A DNA stretch of 64,000 bases from Phialocephala subalpina (taxonomy: Eukaryota; Ascomycota; Leotiomycetes; Helotiales; Mollisiaceae). Made by a program: the position numbers and the translations under genes. Location: positions 435,086 to 499,085 of the forward strand of contig FJOG01000036.1 of NCBI GenBank assembly GCA_900073065.1, read 5' to 3'. The notes under the pieces were generated by a model. The model ran no database searches and was not told the DNA's origin. It saw only the letters and a list, made by a program, of their open reading frames with translations. Positions 22,404-35,102 of this stretch are shown one piece after another (the first letter of the stretch is position 1; every line of letters begins with the position of its first letter).

Positions 22404-25400
22404 ATGCCATTCAAAGAACAAGAACCCATCGCCGTGATAGGCAGTAGGAATCCACTCTTCCAGTCTTCCCGGAATCACTTATTCTTCTCACCTCGTCTTT
22501 TTGAATGAAATGTGCTGACAACTCATCCAAGTGGGCTGTCGCTTCCCCGGAGGAGCAAACAGCCCTGAAGAACTCTGGTCACTAGTCGCCGAAGGGCGCA
22601 ATGCCTGGACAGAAGTCCCTGCAGACAGGTTCAAATCATCCTCATTCTATCATCCAGACTCGGATTCTCGGGGAAACACAAACCACAAAGGTGGCCATTT
22701 CCTCGACCAGGGCATCGCCGCCTTCGATGCGGAGTTTTTCGGGATATCGCCTCAGGAAGCGGAGGCGCTCGACCCTCAGCAGCGGGTTGTGCTTGAAGCA
22801 TCTTGGGAAGCTGTTGAGAACGCTGGGATACCAATGAATGCGTTCAAAGGGTCTGATACTGCTGTGTTTGGTATGTCCGGAACAATATCTGGAGGGGAAG
22901 AAGGTGTACTCATCAGAGAATAGTGGGAATGTTTGGACATGACTTTGAACACATGATCACAAAAGACCCAATGGCGTTTACGAAATATCACAATACCGGT
23001 GCAGCAAGGACCCTGTTGGCAAATCGAGGTATGCACATTGCGTCTTCCCACTTGTCACCGAAGCCGAGCCTCCTTCTTGCTTCAAACCCGTGGCCCAAAC
23101 GCTTAGCTGGACCTCTTGGCATGCTCTTCATAAATGTGGGCTAAGACCCGCAATAGTTTCTTACGTCTTCGATTTACACGGCCCATCCGTGATGATTGAC
23201 ACTGGATGCTCTGGAAGCATAATCGCAGTAAATTCAGCTTGCCAAAGTCTTCGTTCTGGCGAAACAGACATGGCCCTCGCAGGCGGCGTTGGACTAATTT
23301 TCAGTCCCGACCAATTTGCAATGATAAATCAAACTGGGTCAGTGTCTAACAAAAACTTTCATGAACCATCTTCCACTAACCTTGCATAGTATCTTAAATC
23401 CAGAAGGTAAATGCTTTGCATTTGACGACCGTGGGAAAGGTTATGGACGCGGAGAAGGTGTTGGCATCGTGGCGTTGAAAAGACTTGATGACGCCATTCG
23501 GGATGGAGATAATATCAGAGCTGTCATTCGAAGTTGTGGCGCCAACCAGGATGGGAAAACGAATGGGATTACGTTGCCAAGCTCGATCGCACAGGAATGT
23601 CTGGCGAGGAAGATGTTCCAAGGCTTGGCTTTTGCTCCCTCGGAGGTTCATTATGTTGAGGTGAGTGATGGAAGTTTCGATGAAAACCCCGCCCCTCGTG
23701 GTATTTGAGGGGGCGAATGTGTCAATGTTCTAGTTCGCATGATACATTCTCACCTTATGGATTTAGACAGAAGGACGCTGACTCCAAGGCTCAATAGGCA
23801 CATGGCACCGGTACTAAAGCAGGCGATGTTGCAGAAAGTTCGTTGCCCTTTTCACTTCAGGAAGCTACCCACTAATATCCTCTTCAGTGGGAGCGATCAG
23901 GAAAGTTTTCTGCGAAGGCCGTGACAGTAAAAAGCCACTATTTGTCGGGACAGCGAAACCCAATCTCGGACATTCCGAAGCTGCTAGTGGCTCTGCTGGC
24001 CTCATAAAAACCATTATGGCGATGGAGAAGGGCTTTATCCCTCCGAACATTCTCCTCGAAAACCTCAAACCTGGCTTGGAGCTAGACCAGTGGAACATCA
24101 AGGTGAGAGAGACGTCCAGTAGCAAGATGGTAATTGATTTCCGTACAGGTCGCTCGGAATCTAGAGTCATGGCCTTCCACAGATGGCACGCGGAAAGCTG
24201 TTGTCAACAGTTTTGGCTCAGGTGGTACGAATGCAATGGTAGTGCTTGAGTCTCTTGGAGATCCAAATAGGGCATTAGAAATCGGTAATAATTTGATTAT
24301 GTCTTGTAGTACATACCTAACCTGGCTATCTAGGGACCAATGGCAATGGCAATGGCCTCGTGACCACAAATGGAAGCCACAAAAGTATTCCGCCCACGAA
24401 TGGCTACGTGCATGTCGAAGGGGCAGTGGAACATCAGAACGATTTCCGACTCTTCACGCTGTCGGCAAGATCTGAGCACTCTCTCACTCATTGGATCCAA
24501 GATCTCAAGAAATACCTGCAGAAGCACGACAATTTAAGCTTGAATGATCTGTCCTATACTCTCACGAGTCGACGTTCAAATTTCCAATGGCGTTCTAGTA
24601 TCGTGGCTCAGGATGTCAAATCTCTGGTGCAAAAACTGGATGCTAAAGAACATGTGCCCGCCAAAACGCTTTTCCAGGTTGGGAATGTATTCATCTTTAG
24701 TGGTCAGGGAACTCAGTATTGGAGGATGGGATACGAACTCCTCTCTACGAAAAGCGAGTTTTCTCGCTCGATTCAGCTGTCAGATCAATACCTCCAGAGT
24801 CTCGGCGCGGAGTGGAGCTTGGTGGAGGAGTTGTGCAGAGACGAAGGATCGAGTAAACTCAATGACAGCAAATATGGCCAGCCAGCCAGCACTGCGATTC
24901 AAGTCGCTCTTGTTGATCTCCTGAAGAGCTGGAATGTCGTTCCGTTGGCTGTCATTGGCCATTCCAGCGGCGAGATAGCTGCCGCGTATTCGGCGGGAAG
25001 TATCAACCACCGAACAGCCATTCAAGCTTCTTACGAGCGCAGCTTTCTCGCAGAAGCCGCTAGAGAACAAAGCTTGCAACGCGGAGCTATGATGGCGGTT
25101 GGTGTTGGTGAAGACGAAGTGAGGGAGTACATCAGCCAACTTACCTCTTCACAAGTCGTAGTTGCTTGCATCAACAGTCCATCGAGCACAACAGTCTCTG
25201 GCGATGCACCGGCTGTCAAAGAATTGCAGGAGTTATTGAAGTCAAAAGGCATCTTTGCTCGCTTGCTGAAAGTCGACACGGCGTATCATTCTCACCATAT
25301 GAAGAGAGTGAGCAAAAATTACCTAGATCGTCTAGAGGGACTTCAATCTGGTTCAACAAGCGCAGATATCCGCTACTTTTCAACAGTTAGCGGGGTTGAA

Positions 25401-28400
25401 AAATCCGATGACTTTGGTGCATCTTACTGGGTCGAGAATCTTGTATCTCCTGTTCGTTTTGATGGCGCATTTCAGGCACTTGCACGGGAAATGGGGCAAA
25501 GTCCCTTGAATCTCATTGAAATAGGTGCCCACAAAGCATTAGGCGGGCCCATACGACAATCACTTGCAAAACAGCAAGCTGGTGGACTGTCGTATCGATA
25601 CATTCCTACCCTCGTCCGAGGAGAGGACAGCTGTATGTCGCTCATGGAGACGGCGTCAAATTTGTTCAAGACGGGAGGTGATTTGCATGTAGATGTGGCT
25701 GCCTCGCTTGGCATCTCTGATTTATCGCCTTCTGTCATCCGCGATCTGCCTTCCTACCATTGGAACCATACCACGACACATTGGAACGAGCCGCGACTGA
25801 GCAAGGACTATAGATTCAGAAGGTATCCACACCATGATTTGCTGGGGTTGAGGACGACGACTTCCCCTGATAGGGAGCCGAGTTGGAGAATTATTCTTAC
25901 TCTTGACAGTCTACCATGGCTAAAAGATCATATTGTTGATAGCTTCGTGGTATTTCCTGGCAGCGGATACATGGCAATGGCTATAGAGGGTCTGAAGCAG
26001 CTGCACCAAGATCAGCATCCCAACTCTGCCATCACAAACTTCCAACTCAAGAACATTTCTTTCAAGCGGACTCTAACGCTGTCTAATGATACGGCTGGGG
26101 TTGAAGTGATCTTGACTTTGCGACATTCGGGGTCATCAGGATACGACTTTGCTGTATCCTCCATTTCAGAGCAAGGGAACTGGCAAGAACATTGCGACGG
26201 GAAGATTTCAGCAACTTTAGAGGCAGCCTTGGATGAGGTTGAGCAGACTCGAGAGATCGACCTTCGTCTCAAGACCCATGCGGACAGTCTCAAAATTGCG
26301 GAAAGTTCCTGCGTCGAACTTGTTGAACAAGCAGAGTTATACCACACATTAGCATCGGCAGGCAACCAATATGGTCCTACTTTTGCAGTTGTCAAGGAAG
26401 CCCATCTGGCCAAATCCAAGTCTTTGAGCACTGTTATAATACCAAACATCACTGCTATCATGCCGTCTCAATGGCAGCAGCCACACGTCATCCACCCTAC
26501 CACTTTCGACGCACTCCTTCACACTTGCGTCCTTTTGTTTAGCCGAGTATCTAGTCATGGTTCTGTAATGCCTGTGTTCATTGGTAATGTTTTCATCTCC
26601 GCCGATATTCTGAACGAGCCGGGCCAGTATCTTCAAGTTCTTTGCGACTTGAAGACGACATTTACTTCGTCCTCCAATTTCGACATCGTGGCGTTTCAAG
26701 AAAATTCAGGTCAAGAGTTTATCCCAGTGCTGACAATATCGGACGGAGAAGTGCGTGTTATTGGAGCATCCCAGGAAACTTCGAAGGCTGGGAGTGATAA
26801 TATTTTCAAGATGCAATGGGGCCTGGACATGTCCTCCGTCAAAGCGGAGGCGCTGGAGTCCGTCGTAATCCCTCTTCAATCTGATGATATTGGAGTTACA
26901 CCAGCAGAAAAGACTGTTGCACTAGTAAGTCCAGAGTTTCGCATCAAAGGTCTTCCAATTTCTTCCATATGAGAGTCCTTGTGCAAGCAGCCTTGGCACA
27001 TTCAAACAAATCTCAATACCTGCAGAAACTAACCAGATTACTCGAAAAAGGACATTGCTTGTACTCAATTTATCGACTGGGCCGTTAAGGAGGTAGATCA
27101 ACGTGGGTTGAAAGTTCGGGATGACTACAGAATCAGCCTTTTCACGTGGATGAAATCTCTAGTCAGCTCTGTTGCCGGCCAATCGTCGCTCCAGAACGGA
27201 ACTTGGACAAAGGAAAACATTGTACAAGAACTCATGAAACTCGGGTTAGAAGGAGAGCTCGTCGCCAGAATGGGTCCTCATCTCACTTCTGTTCTTGTTG
27301 GTGAAGCAGATCCATTGGCAATGCTCCTCGAAGGCGACTTTCTGTATCGTGTCTACAATGGCGATGCAATGACTAGGGGGAATCGTTACCTGGCAGAATA
27401 TACCAAACACTTCGCATTTCAGAGGAGTGGCATCAGGATTCTGGAAATCGGGGCTGGTACCGGAGGCGCGACGTTTCAGCTGTTACAACAGTGCAGTCCA
27501 AATGGTGAAGCGTTCGCCTCAGAGTATGCCTTTACTGATATCTCGCCTGGATACTTTGATGCGGTCCGGACTTCATCACTGAAGAAATGGGCGCATATGC
27601 TGACATTCAAGAAATTGGATCTTGAGAAGGACCCCATTGCACAGGGCTTTGAAGAGCATGGATATGATCTTATTCTCGCCTCGAATGTGGTTCATGCGAC
27701 TGTGTCGCTTACTCAGTCATTGAGCCATATCCATCGATTGCTGAAGCCGGGAGGAGTGCTTGGTCTCATGGAAATTGTAAAAACAGCGCCTCTTCACAAT
27801 ATGACTTTTGGTCTTCTCCCAGGATGGTGGGCTGGTAAGTCTGGCACAACTTTTCTCCTGCAGCTAAGTTTCTGACTCTTTGCAGGTGTTGTCGATGGCA
27901 GAACTTCGAGTCCTTTGCAAACAACAGAACAATGGAACCGCCGATTAATCGATAATTCGTTCACAGGGGTTGATATGGTTGCGTATGATTTTCCGGAGCC
28001 TGCACGCCACTGTGCTTTCATAACATCGACGTCTGTTCCGAAGCCGGTCTTGAATGGGTACTCGAATGGGTACTCTATACAGCAAATCGAAATTCTGAAT
28101 GGCCTCCCAGCAGGGCACCCCGGCAACTATGTCTGCTCTACTCTCCACGAAAACTTGGCGACCAAAAACTTCCAGACAAATTTGCGAAAGTGGTCGGATG
28201 ATGCAATTGACGATTTGTGTTCGTACGTTATTTTGGACTCGGCAGATCGACCCCTCCTCACTCGCGTCTCCCCCGAACAGTTCAAACACATCACTTCGCT
28301 GTTGACCAAAGCTTCAAAGATGTATTGGATCACCTTGTCAGATGGTACGGCTGGCATAGTACCAAATTCTGGAATTGTCACTGGACTGGCCCGATCAGCT

Positions 28401-31400
28401 AGGAGTGAGATTGATAATATCTTGTTCTTCACACTCGATGTGCAGGATTCCCTCGATAATCAACGGGAACAAATTCTCAGCGCAGTCTTAGGCTTCATCA
28501 CAACTACCGAGACTAAGATTGCCACCCAACAAGCCCTGGAATTTGAGTACATGTTGAAGGACGGGCAGCTACATATCCAACGCTTTGTTCGAGACACCAA
28601 ACTAAACAAGGCTGTGTCGAATAACGAAGAGGAACACGAAGCGGAAGAATATCCTTTCTATCAACCAGAGCGTGCATTGAAAGCTCACGTCGAAAAGCTT
28701 GGTCTTCTAAGCAGTCTCACCTTTGTGGATGATGAAATCTGCGCGCCTACAGAAGATGAAGTCGAGGTTCGGCCCTTCGCGTGGGGTGTCAATTTCAAGG
28801 ATGTCTTCATCGCTCTCGGTCAGATGAAATCAACTCAGGCCATGGCTGGCGAGTGCGCAGGCGTGGTTACCCGTGTCGGCACGAATTTCTCCTCGCTTTT
28901 CAAAGCCGGCGATCGTGTTGCAGTTATGATAGGGACTCCTTACTCCAGTTTGACAAGAACATCCGGCAACTTCGTACACAAAATTCCTGACTCCATGTCT
29001 TATGCCGACGCTTCTTCGATTCCTGTTGCGTTTGCGACGGCTTATTATAGTATTGTTGACTGTGCAAATTTGCAAAAGGGAGACACCATCCTGATTCACG
29101 CTGCATCCGGGGGTGTAGGACAAGCCGCGATTATGATTGGACAGCACATTGGTGCTACTATCTTTGCTACAGTTGGAAGCAGCGCCAAGCGCCAGCTCCT
29201 GATGGACAAGTACAGCATACCTGAAGCTTATATATTCAGTAGCAGGACTACAGACTTTCACGCAGGAGTTATGCGTCTCACGTGTGGGAAAGGCGTCGAT
29301 ATGGTACTCAATTCGCTCTCTGAAGAAGCGCTTGATGCGAGTTGGAAAAGTGTTGCACGCTTGGGCACCTTCGTCGAGATTGGGAAAACTGACATATATC
29401 GGAGAAATAATTTGAGCATGGAGCCCTTCGACAGAAACGTCAGATTTGCATCTGTAGATCTGGCTGTAGTTGCTCAGGCTCGCCCAAAGTCCATTCAGGA
29501 TTTACTGAGGAGAGTCTTCGCCCACGTTGAAAGCGGCCACTTTCAGCCACTGCCAACAATCACTTTTCCCATTGCGTCAATTGAGCAAGCTTTCAGGTTG
29601 ATTCAAGCTCGGAAGCATACAGGGAAAGTCGTTCTCGAGGCAGCCTCAAATTCAATTGTCAAGGCTAGAATACCACCTCTACGTCTACGTAGCGATGGCA
29701 CCTATGTTATTGTAGGAGGGCTTGGAAGCCTTGGGAGACAGCTATGTCGGCATCTGCAATTTTGTGGTGCACGCCGTATCGCAATTTTCTCTAAAAGGGC
29801 GTTCGATGACGACGCGAGACGTATTCTTGAGAAGGAACTGGCAGGCGAGAGTGACTCTCAGGTCAAAATTTTAACCTGTGATATTATCGATGCGAGTCAA
29901 GTCTTCAAAGCTGCTGAAGAGCTTCATGTTGTGTTTCCGCCTGTAAGAGGCGTCATTCAAGCCGCAATGGTTATCGCTGTAAGTTAGGGTCCCACGAGAC
30001 CGAAGACGACAAGAAATAACTAACACAAGTCTTTCAGGATCGAACCTTGTCCCAGATGAGCGTTGGAGATTTCCGGACTGCGTTAGGGCCAAAATACGAG
30101 GGCACGAGGAACGTGGCCACTGTGTTCACAAACGATACTCCCCTCGACTTCTTTATCATGTTGTCGTCTGTCGCATCAGTTCTGGGCCTGCGCGGGCAAG
30201 CCAATTATTCCGCTGGGAACGCATATCAGGACATGTTTGCGCATTCGATGGCATCTAAAGGTCTCAATTTCGTGTCTCTCAACCTGACACTCATGATCGA
30301 TTCCGACGTGATGTCCCAAGAACGAGTGGGGCTCATGGCAAGACAAGGTTGTGAAGCCATCCCTATGGAGCCTGTCTTATCTTTGATAGATTATGCCATG
30401 GCTCATGCTTCAAACGATAAATGCAACCAGATTGCCATTGGGATCAGCCCCCAATCTATGCTGGACCGGGCTGAAAATGGCCTGCGAATACCACCGCACC
30501 TGGGAAATATCTTCGCCAAGGGTCAGCGGCTCGCTCAAAACTCGTCTCATAATGTTGAACGCACTGTTGAAGACTCAATCGCTCATGCGTCTTCACAAGA
30601 AGAAACGGAGGCTATGATTCTCGATGCCGTCAAGGAGAAAGTCTCTTCACTTACCGCAGCAGATTCTCAAGACGTTAATTTGGACGCTCCTGTCACCGAT
30701 CTAGGACTCGATTCCCTTGTAAGTGAGGTCCTCTAAAGAAGTTTCCCTATCCTCCGTGCTTTCAATTGGCATGGGACATTATCGAGTAGACGAATATCGC
30801 AACCAATTGGAGACTCACATGATCTGCAATCACTCGTGCAAGAAATGCTGACAAATGATATTGCAAATAGGTCGCCATCGAGCTCAAGAATTGGGTTACC
30901 AAAACCCTTCAGGCGGTCGTACAGACAACCGATATCATGGACTCACCCAGTCTCAAGGCTTTCGCAAAACTTGTGCTACAAAAATCTGCTCTTGTAAAGA
31001 AAGATGTAAAGACTGTTGAAAAGGTTGAAATCGCCGTGGAACAAGTTGTCGATGGCAAGGATGGGGCCAAGGAGACCAGTCCAGCTGTCACTGAGGTCGA
31101 TTTGCCAAAGTTCCCTCTTTACTCACTAGACACCACGATGCAGGTATTCATGGAATCTATTGGCCATCTCGGAAATGAACAAGAGCTGCAAAAAACCCGC
31201 GAGGCAGTCTCAGCCCTTCTCAGCCCTGGTGGTATGGGAACACGGCTACAAGCCAGGCTGGAAATCCTGAACAATGATCCTAAAGTGGACAACTGGTTGA
31301 TTGATATTTACAATCGTGCCGTGTGGTTGAGCGCTCGTGATATGGGTCCTCGAGGGCACAATTTCTTTGGTACACATGAACTTAGCAAGTCACCCCAGAC

Positions 31401-32877
31401 CCAAGCCGAATGTGCAGCTCTTATTTCCCTGGCTGCTTTTGAATACAAGCTTTCGCTGGATGCAGGCACCGTCAAACAGGACTTCCGAAATGAACAGCCG
31501 TTGTGCATGGAGACTGTGCATTGGCTTTTCAACTCGAATCGAGTACCAGTCCTTGGATGTGACCGTGTCGATCGTTGGCCAGGAAATGATTACCTGGTTG
31601 CTATGAGACATGGACACGTGTACAAAGTTCCTTTAATGTTGGCAGACGGGCAGAAGATATCACATTTGAAATTGAAAGCAATTTTCCAAGCGATAATACA
31701 GCTTGCCCCAGAAGAGGTGAACTGGGCGAGTGTCCTCACGACAGGAAACCGCGATATTTGGGCAAAGGTACTTCTTTCATCCACAGGATATAATACGTAC
31801 AGAAATTACTTGCTGACAATATCATAGACTCGTGATGAGGTTATCGCTGCTAGCTCCATCAACGAAGAGTTCATCACAACTGTTGAGAAGTCGCTCTTTG
31901 CCGTCTGCCTTGAGGATTCGTCTCCTGCCAATGGGAACGAGAGGGCTACCGCTTTTCTCTTCGACGAGAACTCCAATCGATGGCTCGATAAGACTGTATC
32001 CTTCATCATTTGTGCAAATGGTGTGTCAGCCACTTGGTATCAGCATGCAATGATCGATGGGTCAACTCCAAATGGTTTAACGCAAGCCCTCTCAGAAGCT
32101 ACCGTTGATCATATCGAGTCACTTGAAACTTACTCTTTGGACTTGGTGTCAGAAGATTTCAAATACATTCCCTTCTTCGCAACTCCATCGATCAATGCCC
32201 ATATTACGCAATTGCGAAAACAGCACTTAAGCTCCATCAGCGGCTTTAGCTACCGAGTTCACGTCCACACAACATACGGAGCGACATACATCCGCAGCCA
32301 CAAGCTTCCGCCCAAAACAGTCTTCCAATTGATCTTACAGATAGCAGCTCGGCGCAAGTTCGGGTACAACCCTTCTTCTTGGGACATGGTTATACAGCGC
32401 CAGTTCAAACGAGGCCGTTTCGACAGTATCAATGTCCAGACTGCTGAAGTCGCCGCCTTCTGCGCCATCGCGGAGGATGATACCGTCAGTTCAGCAGAAC
32501 GAAGACGCTTATTCATGGATGCCGTCAAGTCACACGCAAGGTTTGTGGCATTGTCGACAAGGGGGCGGGGTTGGATGAGACATGTCATGGCTTTGAAAGA
32601 AGTCATGCAACCGGGTGAAGAGCTGCCTGCATTGTATACAGATCCCGTGTACCTGAGAACGAGGGAAAGGAAGGTCTTCACTAGTTTTGGGGACTCGGGA
32701 GCTCTCGAGTTGGGGAATTTCTGGGCTGATAGAGAAGCTCTGTGGTTTTCGTGCGAGTTGGGTGATAATAGCGCAAGGATCTTTGTCGCGAATGGTGAGG
32801 GTAGGGCTGATGAGGTTGTGGGCTATATCAAAGAGGCTAGTCAGGTTATCAGGAGGATTATAGAAGGTTTGGTTTAG
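22404..32877 (+). CDS. Highly reducing polyketide synthase with C-terminal carnitine O-acyltransferase domain (KS-AT-DH-CMeT-ER-KR-ACP-cAT)
   Basis: I joined 14 exons: 22404-22443, 22532-22870, 22924-23028, 23157-23337, 23390-23660, 23798-23837, 23888-24102, 24149-24284, 24334-26924, 27051-27834, 27886-29978, 30038-30718, 30871-31767 and 31828-32877. They sum to 9423 nt (3140 aa) in one frame; the 26925-27050 intron has the weakest acceptor. KS (1-430) has active-site 'DTGCSGSI' plus the two His motifs 'EAHGTGT' and 'PNLGHSEA'. AT (about 555-870) has 'GHSSGE'. DH (about 940-1260) has '[11 protein letters not shown]' and '[10 protein letters not shown]'. CMeT (about 1325-1566) has 'LEIGAGTGG'. 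ER (about 1860-2150) has '[12 protein letters not shown]'. KR (about 2170-2360) has '[11 protein letters not shown]' and 'ANYSAGNAY'. ACP has 'DLGLDSL' at about 2490. The last 570 residues match the choline/carnitine acyltransferase fold, with catalytic His near 2864 in '[10 protein letters not shown]'. Such fused cAT domains (for example Trichoderma virens Tv6-931) reversibly off-load the chain onto carnitine or other alcohols. Confidence 0.95.
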
Positions 32878-33172
32878 ATATTATGTATATATAACTTTCA
32901 ATAAAGTTTATTTACTTTTTGTATAAAACTTCTTTTTTAATAAAGAAATGTTCGCCAACAGGCTTGTTTTATGGAAGTGCCAAATGTGGTAGGAGCGACG
33001 ACCTGTTTCTGAACCTGCAGAGCCACGTATCATGCACAACAAAGTATCCAAGATTCATCGATAAATGATTGAATTCAGACTTGCAAGCTTCGAATCTTCC
33101 AGCAATTGGTTCTTGTGCTCGAATGTCATGCCACACGCTGCTAAGTGGAGGCCCAAGACCTCAGACGAGACT

Positions 33173-33566
33173 TAGGCTGCTCGCAAAAAAACCATGGGGT
33201 ACAAAACCCCATTCCCACCCCGCCTTATGGGGGACTATGGGTGGGGTTTTTTGTTTTTGAATCCCCCACGAGTAGAGTTTTTTTGAGAACTTCCTCCATG
33301 GGGCTTCGCGGGGCCTTATAGGGTGCCAAAATTACATAAATGTATAATATATGCGTAGATTTTGCATATTTTCATGAATTTTATATAGTTATATATATTT
33401 TATGCATATATTATACATTTATGTAGTCTTAGCACCCCATAGGGCCCCGCCAAGCCCTGTAGGTTTCTCCATGGGGGAAGTAATAATATATCTTTACCCT
33501 ATAGAGTATTTGTAGGTGGGGTAAAATCTTGAAACTTCCCCCATGGGCCCCCCCACGAGCAGCCTA
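33173..33566. mobile_element. MITE-like non-autonomous element (MULE-type) with 9-bp target duplication
   Basis: The ends are the perfect inverted repeat TAGGCTGCTCG / CGAGCAGCCTA (33173-33183 and 33556-33566). They are flanked by a perfect 9-bp direct repeat GACGAGACT (33164-33172 and 33567-33575). The interior forms a long imperfect hairpin: an arm around 33320-33355 pairs with one around 33397-33440, and CCATGGGG blocks sit near both ends. There is no coding capacity in 394 bp. Target duplications of 9 bp are typical of Mutator-like elements. The insertion lies just downstream of the PKS. Confidence 0.88.
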
Positions 33567-33575
33567 GACGAGACT

Positions 33576-35102
33576 AATTGTAGCTCAAAGAAATGAAGAT
33601 TTTTAGAGTCCCAGTGTTGCTCGAGCCAATGACTACTCGTCCGCCTCCATCTCTGAAGCCACTAGACAGCAGCTGCCCCGAAAAGAGATTCCGAATCTCG
33701 TCGAGATTTATAATTTCTTGAGGAAATCCATTGGTCTAGTACAGCGCTCTCGATGTCCCAACCCTGTTTGTACTTTCTTGGGCTAATAGCTGTTAGCAAG
33801 GATAATTATTGGTAAATGCCATGCTGTTCGAGTGAACATGGTAGTTCAGCCTGCAGCAAAGACCAAGCAGGCCTCGGACACTGAAACCGCTGATTCAACG
33901 AAAATCCGCATCGAAAATGCTAACAAGAAGAAATAAAGAACAGTCGGGGCCCTCTCAGCCTGGAAAAGCTGAGGATGAACCCCAGGTCCCCAGCATCAGC
34001 AGAACCCTCCAATTCCCATCGATAAGGCTACAATAGATTACATGAACACTAAAAGCAGCTCGATACTGCCAAGAATGCTGTTGGACTTGATCGCAAGGGA
34101 AACCGTGCATCTGCTGTCCCAAATTGCAGACATTGCGATCGGATAACCATAGACATTGCAAATACCTGCAATAATTTCGTGTTCCTCTGTGCAAATTCGG
34201 ACAGTGTTTCCCATGATATGGCGCTAGCCATCTTGTGTCTTGTTTGAATTCAATTGCAAATAATGAGTCTGATGAGATATGGACTGCACATGATGGAGGA
34301 AAGAAAGTTCTGGTTGGGAAGCTGAAATTTTTTCTCAATGGTCCCATGCACGTGCCACCCCAATTTCAACGACGTTCCTTCATTCCCTTCCCTTCGTGCA
34401 TCACCCACCAACCAACAAAAAACTTCTGTACTTACTCGTGGACTGGAAGTTCTTGTAATTCTGGATTCGCGGAATTCTCGGTAGCACCGAAGCTCTCAGC
34501 TCTTCCCTGACCGAGGAGGCAAGTGCCACTGAGGTACGGTGCGGGGTTGTTAAATGTGGGGTGATTTGTTTTGTGGCCCTTGATTTGAACTCTAGCTACG
34601 AAAGGATTGCTGCGAGCAGGTCCCTGAATCAATCTGGCTGTGTCATTTTGCATCGTTATCACATTCTTTGCTCTGATACTTCGTTGTCTGCCTGTTTGCT
34701 ACATCTCAACGTTTCGTGGATTCCCTCGTCAGAGAGCATCTTGTCCCAGCTCCCGAAGCGACAGCTATTGAAAACTCTATGCGTCTAGTAATCATGGCGT
34801 TTCTGTACTCTGGCTTTATTGCCAGCTATGGGCTGTCTGGAATGTTTTGACGAGAATGGAAGTCTGCCTATGACTTTGCTTACAGCTATCAATCCTTGAT
34901 CTCGAGATGCCTTTTTCTTACTTGGCTGCCACCATTCGTCATGTACATGATCGTAACGCGACTAAGTTCTAACGGAAGTGGATGGAGTCTTGGCTGCTCA
35001 GACTCTGCGATAGTTATAGATGCGTTCTATAGTTACCTTCGAGATCTCCTCATTTAGATCACGAAGTGAAGATCTCAAGATACAGGAATCAACAATTGAT
35101 TT
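33576..35102. other. Region without a supported gene
   Basis: A 33-codon frame at about 33838 continues, after TAA and a frame change, into a Pro/Gln/Ser-rich frame to about 34020. This could be a remnant of an exon. Minus-strand frames at 34049-34231 and 34432-34662 have no motif. I cannot assign a function. Confidence 0.4.

Noticed and set aside
28924..29261. Minus-strand open frames within the PKS ER region
   Set aside because: They are antisense shadows of the ER-domain exon; no motif and no start context.
30719..30870. End of the PKS at the TAA just after the ACP
   Set aside because: GTAAGT follows directly after 'DSL' and an acceptor at 30869-30870 restores the ACP helix ('VAIELKNW') and leads into the cAT domain in frame.
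34049..34662. Minus-strand frames 34049-34231 and 34432-34662
   Set aside because: They are short, without motif, and neighbouring frames give equally long chance products.
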